In this document: in pieces, positions 1 to 6,290 of the stretch
Layout: the number at the start of each line of letters is the position of its first letter
How positions within the stretch are numbered: position 1 is the first letter of the stretch
Assembly (NCBI RefSeq): GCF_001605885.1
Contig: NZ_LRPE01000006.1
Coordinates: forward strand, 1 to 64,000
Source: Acinetobacter lactucae
GTDB taxonomy: Bacteria > Pseudomonadota > Gammaproteobacteria > Pseudomonadales > Moraxellaceae
DNA: 64,000 bases
Direction of reading: 5' to 3'
Translations under genes and position numbers: made by a program
Notes under the pieces: model-generated
Seen by the model: the letters and a program-made list of their open reading frames with translations, nothing else
The model's database searches: none
What the model was told of the DNA's origin: nothing

Positions 1-126
1 TTTGAGTGGGGGTGTTTTTTTGTGCACGGGAAAAGAGCTTATTCTTGGCTCAACTGTTTCAAAGTGGAATTTTTATGGATAAGAAAAGCGTCAAATTAAG
101 ACGTTGAGAACTGCGTAAGCATGTTA

Positions 127-155
127 TTGCTACTCAAAATTCACTATGCTATAGA
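127..155 (+). promoter_or_regulatory. Predicted sigma-70 promoter of the small ATPase gene
   Basis: A -35 TTGCTA (127-132) and a -10 TATAGA (150-155) are separated by 17 bp. They would start a transcript near 162, 19 bp before the ATG at 181. No clear Shine-Dalgarno lies before the ATG. The rest of 1-126 shows no gene. Confidence 0.5.
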
Positions 156-180
156 ATGAAAATAGATTTCTAATAGCATT

Positions 181-906
181 ATGCAAGAAAAACCTTATAT
201 CAGAGCCATAAAGCTGAAAGCTTCAGAGAGCTTGGATTGGGCCAGCTATCCCTATGTTATTCCAGCAGTAAATGATTTTGAAAATATTGAATTTCATCCT
301 GATGTTACATTTTTCGTTGGAGAAAATGGTTCTGGCAAGTCCACTATTCTCGAAGCGCTGGCACTGGCATTAGGCTTTTCGGAAGAAGGGGGTACACGCA
401 ATGTTCAACTGAATACGGCAACTACCAGTTCTGTTTTATATCAATCACTGCGCACAATCAAAAGCTATAAAAAGCCTCGAGACTATTATTTTTTAAGGGC
501 CGAAAGTTTTTATAACGTGGCAACTTATATGAAAGAAATAGATTATCTGGTGGGTTACGGTGGAGATATACATACACATTCTCATGGGGAGGGTTTTTTA
601 AAGCTATTAACCATGAAATTAAAAGGACAAGGTTTATATCTTTTGGATGAACCAGAAGCCGCTTTATCGCCGACCATGCTGATGACAACGCTATCAGTTT
701 TAGATCGTTTATGTCAGGCACAATCCCAATTTATTATTGCAACACATTCACCTATCCTTCTGGCGTACCCAAATGCAAAAATTTATCAGTTTTCGGAATC
801 GGGAATTAAACAGGTGAGCTATGAAGAAACGGAACATTTCCGAGTAACAAAGGATTTTTTGAATAATTACCAAAAGAGATTAGAGCAAATTCTAGATGAG
901 CCATAA
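181..906 (+). CDS. Small stand-alone AAA/ABC-type ATPase (COG3910-like)
   Basis: A 241-residue soluble ATPase of the ABC/SMC-like fold. A Walker A GENGSGKST lies at residues 47-55, an ABC-signature-like SHGE at about 134-137, a Walker B with LLDEPEA at about 154-160, and a switch histidine in THS at 188-190. The motif spacing is that of the compact 'predicted ATPase' group (COG3910), which has no long coiled coil and no nuclease domain. Nothing in the protein names a substrate. It stands alone: it has its own promoter upstream and a terminator downstream, and the next gene is cysK. Relatives occur in defence and DNA-repair proteins, but no partner gene is visible in this window, so the function stays open. 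Confidence 0.85.
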   Translation: MQEKPYIRAIKLKASESLDWASYPYVIPAVNDFENIEFHPDVTFFVGENGSGKSTILEALALALGFSEEGGTRNVQLNTATTSSVLYQSLRTIKSYKKPRDYYFLRAESFYNVATYMKEIDYLVGYGGDIHTHSHGEGFLKLLTMKLKGQGLYLLDEPEAALSPTMLMTTLSVLDRLCQAQSQFIIATHSPILLAYPNAKIYQFSESGIKQVSYEETEHFRVTKDFLNNYQKRLEQILDEP

Positions 907-945
907 CGAGCAAAAGATTAATGCTTATTTACTCGTTATTTTTTG
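903..945 (+). terminator. Intrinsic terminator after the ATPase gene
   Basis: A perfect 8-bp stem ATAACGAG/CTCGTTAT (903-910 with 932-939) is followed by a T run. It overlaps the stop codon of the preceding gene. Confidence 0.65.
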
Positions 946-1064
946 GTCATGATGCATTGAATTAGAAGGATCATCTAATTTTATTATTTATACTTAAAAT
1001 ATTGAAAAATATTTATTTTTTATAATTTTTTATCTTTTCTACTTTTCTCTTCGGTCCACAAGCC

Positions 1065-1070
1065 TATAAT
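1065..1070 (+). promoter_or_regulatory. Predicted -10 box of cysK
   Basis: A consensus TATAAT lies 36 bp before the cysK ATG. The -35 region (around TTCTCT) is poor, as expected for a promoter needing an activator such as CysB; no CysB site could be defined by eye. Confidence 0.45.
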
Positions 1071-1106
1071 GATTCAGAAGCATTCCAAATCTAATAAGGA
1101 TATAAC

Positions 1107-2105
1107 ATGTCTACCGATCAGCAATTCCCAACACCCAATAATTTAGGTATCGCAGTCTATTCAAATAATGCAGAAGCTATTGGTAATACTCCTTTAGTTC
1201 GCATCAATCGATTAATTAAAACTAGCGCAACTGTATTAGCAAAAGTAGAAAGTCGTAATCCTGCCTTTTCTGTGAAATGTCGTATTGGAGCAGCACTTAT
1301 TGCAGATGCAGAAAAACGTGGTGTGTTAAAAAAAGGCATGCATATTGTTGAACCAACTAGTGGTAATACAGGGATTGCATTGGCTTTTGTTGCGGCAGCA
1401 AAGGGTTATCCAATTACTTTAACTATGCCAGCAAGCATGAGTCTTGAACGTAGAAAAGTATTAAAAGCTTTAGGTGCCAATTTAGTTTTAACTGAACCTG
1501 CGAAAGGAATGAAAGGTGCGGTTGATGAAGCTGTACGATTAGCAACTGAACAGCCCGATGTTTATTTCTTGCCACAACAATTTGAAAACCCAGCCAATCC
1601 ACAAATTCATGTGGACACAACTGGTCCAGAAATTTGGCAAGCAACAGGTGGCCAAGTTGATATTTTAGTTGCTGGCGTAGGTACTGGTGGTACGATAACG
1701 GGTATTTCACGTTATTTTGAACAAGTCCAAAATAAGCCATTATACTCAGTAGCTGTTGAACCTGCTGAGTCTCCAATTATTACTCAAATCAAAAATGGTG
1801 AGAACATTACTCCTGCACCCCATAAAATTCAGGGGATTGGTGCGAACTTTATTCCAAAAAATCTTGATTTAGATCTTGTTGATGAAGTTGTACCAGTGAG
1901 TAGTGAGGAAGCAATTCAGTGGGCAAGAAATTGTGCAACTCAAGAAGGTATTCTGGTTGGCATTTCGAGCGGAGCTGCATTGGCTGCTGCTGCTAAAATT
2001 GCGGAACGTCCTGAAAATTCTGGTAAAACAATAGTTGTTATTCTTCCAGACAGTGGCGAACGTTATTTATCTTCTGTTTTATTTGAAGGTTTATTTGACG
2101 AATAA
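1107..2105 (+). CDS. cysK: Cysteine synthase A (O-acetylserine sulfhydrylase)
   Basis: A PLP enzyme that makes L-cysteine from O-acetyl-L-serine and sulfide, the last step of assimilatory sulfate reduction in the cytoplasm. It has 332 residues, normal for CysK. The PLP lysine is K57 in the NPAFSVKCR block, where most CysK proteins read NP..S.K.R. The substrate loop TSGNTG is at 84-89, and a glycine-rich phosphate-binding loop (GVGTGGT) lies near 190. The ATG at 1107 is preceded by AAGGAT. The gene is monocistronic and ends in a strong bidirectional terminator. The CysK versus CysM assignment rests on general similarity and length, and CysK is preferred. Confidence 0.95.
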   Translation: MSTDQQFPTPNNLGIAVYSNNAEAIGNTPLVRINRLIKTSATVLAKVESRNPAFSVKCRIGAALIADAEKRGVLKKGMHIVEPTSGNTGIALAFVAAAKGYPITLTMPASMSLERRKVLKALGANLVLTEPAKGMKGAVDEAVRLATEQPDVYFLPQQFENPANPQIHVDTTGPEIWQATGGQVDILVAGVGTGGTITGISRYFEQVQNKPLYSVAVEPAESPIITQIKNGENITPAPHKIQGIGANFIPKNLDLDLVDEVVPVSSEEAIQWARNCATQEGILVGISSGAALAAAAKIAERPENSGKTIVVILPDSGERYLSSVLFEGLFDE

Positions 2106-2123
2106 AATTAATTATATAAAAAA

Positions 2124-2143
2124 AGCCCATTAATAGATGGGCT
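2124..2143. terminator. Bidirectional terminator between cysK and the transglycosylase gene
   Basis: An AGCCCAT/ATGGGCT stem is flanked by A and T runs, so it can stop transcription from both sides. It serves two convergent genes. Confidence 0.85.
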
Positions 2144-2162
2144 TTTTTTATTTAACCTTAAT

Positions 2163-2771
2163 TTATAATGCACTTTTTAAAGCTTTCTGATGACGCTTCA
2201 CAGATCGAGCGTATTTTTTCGCTTTGTGTCGTGTCCAGAAACTTCGCTCATATCCAGTTGGGCCCACATTATAATAAGCTGTTGCCTTGAACCAACTATC
2301 CGCTGACTGATAATAGTGATTTAAGATATAAGCACCACATTGAATATTAGTGGTTTCATCATATAAATTCCCCGCACAAGTTTGTTGCCAATAACTTGGA
2401 ATAATTTGAGTTAAACCGACGGCGCCAGTAGGAGAGCGAGCATTACTATTGTAACTAGACTCTTGCCTGATGACTGCTGCGAGTAAAAGAGGGGGGACAT
2501 TATATTGGTCAGCACTTTGAATAATCATTGGCGATAGCCGATTGGCTGTGCTCGCTGGAACAGAATACGCTTTTTGTAAGCCAGACGAGAGTTTATTTGA
2601 GCGCCAAGAAAATGAGCCACTATTAGGTCCTAAGCTTGTACACCCTGTCATTATTGTCATCAATGCAATAATAAAAAATTTGAGGCTAAGGTGGTGTAAT
2701 TGTGATGGTTCAAAATGATCTTGAGCTAAAGATGAGGTAAGCAAAATACAAAACCAATAATCAAATTTCAA
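2163..2771 (-). CDS. Lytic transglycosylase, SLT domain, probable lipoprotein
   Basis: A soluble-lytic-transglycosylase-type enzyme that cleaves the MurNAc-GlcNAc bond of peptidoglycan in the periplasm. The SLT core shows the catalytic-glutamate block AAVIRQESSYN, then SPTGAVGLTQI, and a final AYYNVGP motif. A hydrophobic stretch ending MTIMTGC looks like a lipobox, suggesting lipid attachment at that Cys (about residue 44 of this reading). The start is uncertain: the frame offers no ATG or GTG upstream of the lipobox. The coordinate given uses a TTG at 2771 without a clear ribosome-binding site, and another TTG lies at codon 10. The C-terminal catalytic part is secure. Confidence 0.8.
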   Translation of the reverse strand: MKFDYWFCILLTSSLAQDHFEPSQLHHLSLKFFIIALMTIMTGCTSLGPNSGSFSWRSNKLSSGLQKAYSVPASTANRLSPMIIQSADQYNVPPLLLAAVIRQESSYNSNARSPTGAVGLTQIIPSYWQQTCAGNLYDETTNIQCGAYILNHYYQSADSWFKATAYYNVGPTGYERSFWTRHKAKKYARSVKRHQKALKSAL

Positions 2772-2864
2772 ATGAAATGATGGTATTCAGCCATTCTTAT
2801 CAGATCAATATAAGTTCTGTTGCTCAGCGCATCTATAAAGTAAGAATTTTGTATAATTGAAATG

Positions 2865-2889
2865 AAAAAACCCCGACATCCTGTCGAGG
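2865..2889 (-). terminator. Terminator of the predicted Rsm-type sRNA
   Basis: A 7-bp stem (one G-U pair) closes an AGGAT loop, followed on the minus strand by six T. No protein gene ends just upstream of it on that strand, which is what first marks the region as an RNA gene. Confidence 0.85.
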
Positions 2890-2984
2890 TTTCTTCGTAT
2901 TCAGCTTTATGTAGCTAACTCCTGTCAACTACCGCTTCCTGCGTTCTTATTCTTCTTCAATGAGACATCCTGTCTCTCTATGAT
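2865..2984 (-). ncRNA. Predicted RsmX/Y/Z (CsrB-type) regulatory sRNA with four CAGGA hairpins
   Basis: A non-coding transcript of about 120 nt is predicted from its -10 to its terminator. Four GGA motifs, each written CAGGA, lie at or near the tip of hairpins: GAGACAGGATGTCTC (2962-2976); CGCAGGAAGCG (2933-2943); TAGTTGACAGGAGTTAGCTA (2912-2931, an 8-bp stem with GU pairs); and the terminator stem CCTCGACAGGATGTCGGGG (2871-2889) followed by six U. Two loops read ACAGGAUGU, close to the SELEX consensus of CsrA/RsmA (RUACARGGAUGU). Length and layout match Pseudomonas RsmX/Y/Z, which titrate RsmA. A GacA-type box lies upstream. No open reading frame is present. The fold was made by eye. I infer that it sequesters CsrA/RsmA. 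Confidence 0.8.
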
Positions 2985-2990
2985 TCATAT

Positions 2991-2996
2991 ATTATG
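2991..2996 (-). promoter_or_regulatory. Predicted -10 of the Rsm-type sRNA
   Basis: CATAAT on the minus strand predicts a start near 2984. The -35 position (about 3014-3019) reads GATATC, far from consensus, as expected for an activator-dependent promoter. Confidence 0.55.
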
Positions 2997-3038
2997 AAAA
3001 AATGATAAAGCTGGATATCCGCAAATCACCGCAAGTTT

Positions 3039-3056
3039 TGTAGGTTTAAGCTTACA
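3039..3056. promoter_or_regulatory. GacA upstream activating box for the sRNA
   Basis: TGTAGGTTTAAGCTTACA matches the Gac/Rsm upstream sequence TGTAAG-N6-CTTACA at 11 of 12 fixed positions. Its centre is about 63 bp before the predicted sRNA start, where such boxes sit in Pseudomonas rsm genes. It lies just past the stop of the flavodoxin gene. Confidence 0.75.
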
Positions 3057-3076
3057 GACCTACTTTTTAAACTTTC

Positions 3077-3682
3077 TTAAATATTATTTCGACTCGTCTC
3101 TGTGCTTTCATGGTTTGATATTCTTTGATAAGCATTTAAGGTCAATGCAAAATTTTCTCCAAATTGTTGAGCTGTTTTAATATCTCCTTCATCAAAACCA
3201 TCTGCATTACTGCCATGTTCAGCTTGAGCCATTAAGCCTGACCATGAACCGAGACGGTTAGCTGCTTGTGCATAGACAACACCTTGGTGTTGTTCTGGCA
3301 GAATTGGATTACCAACCCAGAGCATGCCGTGTTGCATACAAAAGGTAAAAATCGAAATGAGCGTCGATTGTTTATCACCAGCAGGAAGAGAGGAAACGGT
3401 AAACCCAGCTGCTAATTTTCCTTTAAAACTCTGTTTTTTCCATAATGGACCAGTTGCATCCATGAGTTGTTTTAACTTGGAAGAAACACCACCTAAATAT
3501 GTGGGAGAACCCCAAATTAAGCCATCATATTGGATAAGAATTTCTGGGTTGTTAATAATATCTTCTGCATTGAGTAAATCTGCTTTCATATTTTTATGGC
3601 TCAAAATACCAGTTTGAATTTGCTGAGCAATAAATTGGGTGTGACCTTGGCAGCTATGGTAAATGATGGCAACAGTCTTCAT
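3077..3682 (-). CDS. Flavodoxin-like NAD(P)H-dependent oxidoreductase (WrbA-like)
   Basis: A 201-residue flavodoxin-fold protein expected to bind FMN and reduce quinones or similar acceptors. The N-terminus MKTVAIIYHSCQGHTQ carries the phosphate-binding loop, and GLIWGSPTYLGGVSSKLKQ and AAGFTVSSLPAGDKQST are the isoalloxazine-contact loops typical of the WrbA/flavodoxin_2 group. The ATG at 3682 is chosen because AGGAGA precedes it; the frame is open further upstream but without such a site. It lies 17 bp after the DUF2938 gene, so the two should be cotranscribed from the MerR-type promoter near 4230. WrbA itself or a related NADPH:FMN reductase are both possible. Confidence 0.85.
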   Translation of the reverse strand: MKTVAIIYHSCQGHTQFIAQQIQTGILSHKNMKADLLNAEDIINNPEILIQYDGLIWGSPTYLGGVSSKLKQLMDATGPLWKKQSFKGKLAAGFTVSSLPAGDKQSTLISIFTFCMQHGMLWVGNPILPEQHQGVVYAQAANRLGSWSGLMAQAEHGSNADGFDEGDIKTAQQFGENFALTLNAYQRISNHESTETSRNNI

Positions 3683-3699
3683 GAGCAGTCTCCTTTTAT

Positions 3700-4185
3700 T
3701 TAAATTTGAAATAGTTTTGCAGTGAGATATAAGCCACAACCAAAAACACTATGGTTCATTAAACTTTTTAGACAGTTCAAAAAAGGATGGGGTGTTTTTG
3801 ATGAAGCAAAGCCACTACCCATCGCAGGTTGCATAATAAAAAATGGAATGAGAACAGTGACTACACCAAGCATTAGAGCTGAGTAAAACTGAGGATGAAT
3901 AAGCCAATCTGAGCCGACAATGAAAAGAAAACTCAATGCAAAGATAATCCCAACACTATAGTGAACAATCCAACCCAATAAATATTCACCCTTAATTTGA
4001 GGGCTTTTTGCAATAGATTGATGGATGAGTTTCCCTTGAAATATCCAACCAACCCAACGGCCGAGGAAGGCAAAATTTAAGGTCGGAATTTTGAATAATT
4101 TTAGTATTAACAGCCATATATCCATAATGACTGTTGCACCAATACCAAGACATAAAGCTTGTAAGCACAATGTTGAGAGATTCAT
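3700..4185 (-). CDS. DUF2938 integral membrane protein
   Basis: A 161-residue hydrophobic protein with about four membrane segments. The block GRWVGWIFQGKLIH followed by EYLLGWIVHYSVG is what I recognise as the DUF2938 family. A conserved HPFLNCLKSLMNH stretch near the C-terminus could be a functional loop. The ATG at 4185 has AAGGTTT upstream. It is the first gene of a two-gene unit with the flavodoxin-like oxidoreductase and is divergent from a MerR-type regulator. The family has no established biochemical role. The operon suggests a part in a redox or chemical-stress response. Confidence 0.8.
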   Translation of the reverse strand: MNLSTLCLQALCLGIGATVIMDIWLLILKLFKIPTLNFAFLGRWVGWIFQGKLIHQSIAKSPQIKGEYLLGWIVHYSVGIIFALSFLFIVGSDWLIHPQFYSALMLGVVTVLIPFFIMQPAMGSGFASSKTPHPFLNCLKSLMNHSVFGCGLYLTAKLFQI

Positions 4186-4226
4186 ATTGAAACCTTGCTT
4201 TTATACGTATGAAACGTGATAAATTT

Positions 4227-4257
4227 ATTGTGCAAGTTAAAGTTCACTTGAAGTCAA
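4227..4257 (-). promoter_or_regulatory. MerR-type promoter with 19-bp spacer and internal operator
   Basis: On the minus strand a -35 TTGACT (4252-4257) and a -10 CACAAT (4227-4232) are 19 bp apart, the overlong spacing typical of MerR-activated promoters. A dyad CAAGT-N8-ACTTG (4233-4250) fills the spacer and resembles the SoxR operator core CAAGTTAACTTG. It would drive the DUF2938-flavodoxin unit. Confidence 0.7.
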
Positions 4258-4266
4258 GAGGGTATT

Positions 4267-4671
4267 ATGGATATTGGTGAAGTCGCTAAGAAGGCAAAAG
4301 TCACAACGGCTACGTTACGTTTTTATGAAGAGAAAGGACTAATTAAATCGATAGGGCGGCAAGGCTTACGTCGACAATATGGCAAACAAGTGCTTGATCA
4401 ACTGGCATTAATTACTTTAGGTCGTGCTGCGGGTTTTTCTTTAAATGAAATCGCAACAATGTTTGGACAAGATGGTAAGCCTGAACTTGATCGGCAAAAA
4501 TTAAAAGATAAAGCTCAACAATTAGAGCAAATGGCAAAACGATTGCATTTTATCAGCCAAGGATTAGAACATGCGGCTGTATGTCCTGCTGAAAATCATA
4601 TGGAATGCCCAACCTTCCAGAACTTTTTAAAAGCAGCAATTGCTGGAGAATATCAGCCAACGAAACTTTAA
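4267..4671 (+). CDS. MerR-family transcriptional regulator
   Basis: A 134-residue regulator. Residues 1-70 form the winged helix (MDIGEVAKKAKVTTATLRFYEEKGL), followed by a dimerisation helix at about 80-110. The C-terminus holds two cysteines in AVCPAENHMECP, the sort of pair that MerR proteins use for metal or redox sensing. The ATG at 4267 follows AGAGGG. It is divergent from the DUF2938-flavodoxin unit, and the shared 81-bp gap contains a 19-bp-spacer promoter with a dyad, so this protein very likely activates that unit by DNA distortion. The signal is unknown. The cysteine motif matches neither SoxR's iron-sulfur ligands nor CueR exactly. Confidence 0.9.
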   Translation: MDIGEVAKKAKVTTATLRFYEEKGLIKSIGRQGLRRQYGKQVLDQLALITLGRAAGFSLNEIATMFGQDGKPELDRQKLKDKAQQLEQMAKRLHFISQGLEHAAVCPAENHMECPTFQNFLKAAIAGEYQPTKL

Positions 4672-4720
4672 TTCTTTTTAATGAAGCTACTTAGTTTGTG
4701 TTTGTATTGAATAGTTGGGG

Positions 4721-4776
4721 TTGTCATATTTTCGCCATAAAGATTTCATATTTTTGAAGTAAAAACTTCATATAAG
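4721..4776 (+). promoter_or_regulatory. Pho-box-like array before the phytase-like gene
   Basis: Seven-base units at 11-bp spacing: TTGTCAT (4721), TCGCCAT (4732), ATTTCAT (4743) and a weak TTGAAGT (4754). They resemble PhoB half-sites (CTGTCAT with 4-bp gaps). A -10 TATAAG at 4771-4776 begins 10 bp after the last unit, the normal Pho promoter geometry. Confidence 0.55.
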
Positions 4777-4818
4777 CTTGATTAAATTTGCTTAATTTTT
4801 TACCAACTGTATAAAACC

Positions 4819-6078
4819 ATGAGCAAAAAAACATTAGCGGCATTATTATGCTTTGCCAGTTTAGGATTGGCGGCATGTAATGATGATAACGACAAAGAAC
4901 AAACTGCACCTACTGAAAACATTACCGAACCTACCTTAATTTCCTTTGCCAAGTTACCTGTAGAAACTTATGCTGCTGGTCCAAACTCAGGGGCATATGT
5001 AAAAGGTGCAAATGGAATTTATCCTCCATTTAAAGGTCAACCTGTACAGGGGTTTTCTGCTGCATTAAAAAATGAAGATGGCAGTTATATGGCAATGGCC
5101 GATAACGGTTTTGGTACCCAAGATAATTCAGCAGACTTTTTACTTCGTATTTATAAAATAAAGCCTGATTTCAAAACTAAAACTAAGGGCACGAGCCAAG
5201 TTACTGTACAAAGCTTTATCCAACTGCGTGATCCGAATAAATTAATTCCATTTAATATTGTCAATGGTGATACAGCTGAGCGTTTATTAACGGGCGCTGA
5301 TTTTGATCCAGAATCTATGCAACGTACTAGCGATGGGACTTACTGGATTGGAGATGAGTTTGGGCCTTATTTACTTCATTTTTCAGCAGATGGTGTGTTA
5401 TTAGATGCACCGGTTGCTCTGCCAAATCCGTTAAATCCGACTCAAGAATTACGTTCACCACAGAATCAATTTAATAAAGCGCAAATTAATTTTGTAGAGC
5501 CTCTAGTTCAGCAAAGTGGTGGTTTTGAAGGGATGGCAATTTCGCCAGATGGGCAGTATCTTTACCCTCTTATAGAAAAGCCAATTAAATCAATTCGAGA
5601 AACGGAAAGACAATTATTGATTTCTCAATTTGATGTGAAGAAAAAAGCATATACAGGGCAATATTATTGGTTCCAGTTAGACAGTAAGGCAACCAATATT
5701 GGTGACTTCCAACTCTTTAATGATAAAGAAGGCATTATTATTGAACGTGATGCAACTCAGAATAATTTAGGCGGATATAAAAAATTAATTCGTATTAAAT
5801 TAAATGAGTCAGGTCAGCTAGTAGGCCGTGAAGATTTAGTCGATTTAATTAAAATCGCTAACCCGAATTTGTTGTATGGCACAGCTAGAGAGGGTGATAT
5901 TGGTACGGGGCAGGTTTTTGCTTTCCCATTTGAAACCATTGAAGATGTGATTATTGAAAATGGTACAACGCTTACGGTTTTCAATGATAATAACTTCCCA
6001 GGGTCGACAGGACGTAACGCAAAATTAGCTGACGATAATGAGATTATTCAGATTCGTTTGCCAAAAGCTTTGTTCTAA
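4819..6078 (+). CDS. Esterase-like activity of phytase family lipoprotein
   Basis: A 419-residue secreted protein of the phytase-like esterase domain (Pfam Phytase-like, PF13449). The N-terminus has a lipoprotein signal with lipobox LAAC and the mature Cys at about residue 20, followed by an acidic Asp/Asn/Glu-rich linker. The body has the beta-propeller-like blocks of the family: MADNGFGTQDNSADFLLRIY, DFDPESMQRTSDGTYWIGDE and GGFEGMAISPDGQYLYPLIE. The ATG at 4819 fits the signal peptide. It is monocistronic. A Pho-box-like array upstream suggests phosphate control and a phosphoester-hydrolysing role in the periplasm or on the outer membrane. The activity itself is unproven for this domain. 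Confidence 0.85.
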   Translation: MSKKTLAALLCFASLGLAACNDDNDKEQTAPTENITEPTLISFAKLPVETYAAGPNSGAYVKGANGIYPPFKGQPVQGFSAALKNEDGSYMAMADNGFGTQDNSADFLLRIYKIKPDFKTKTKGTSQVTVQSFIQLRDPNKLIPFNIVNGDTAERLLTGADFDPESMQRTSDGTYWIGDEFGPYLLHFSADGVLLDAPVALPNPLNPTQELRSPQNQFNKAQINFVEPLVQQSGGFEGMAISPDGQYLYPLIEKPIKSIRETERQLLISQFDVKKKAYTGQYYWFQLDSKATNIGDFQLFNDKEGIIIERDATQNNLGGYKKLIRIKLNESGQLVGREDLVDLIKIANPNLLYGTAREGDIGTGQVFAFPFETIEDVIIENGTTLTVFNDNNFPGSTGRNAKLADDNEIIQIRLPKALF

Positions 6079-6103
6079 GCTATAAATAAAAAAATTAAAA
6101 CCG

Positions 6104-6123
6104 CGGCGGATTTTGTTCCGCCG
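6104..6123. terminator. Hairpin after the phytase-like gene
   Basis: A CGGCGGA/TCCGCCG stem has an A run before it and an interrupted T run after it. Terminator function is likely but weaker than at other sites here. Confidence 0.55.
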
Positions 6124-6290
6124 TATTTATTCCTAGAATAAAATATTGAATAAACTTTAATCAAATTAATTTCTATATTGTTGTTTTCGCATGTTTTATA
6201 AACAGGGAAAATGAATGAAATTCATGTTAAAATGATCGGCTTTCATCTTTAGATGTCTCTCCTTCATCTGCTAGCCGAGATTCGCAAGCC

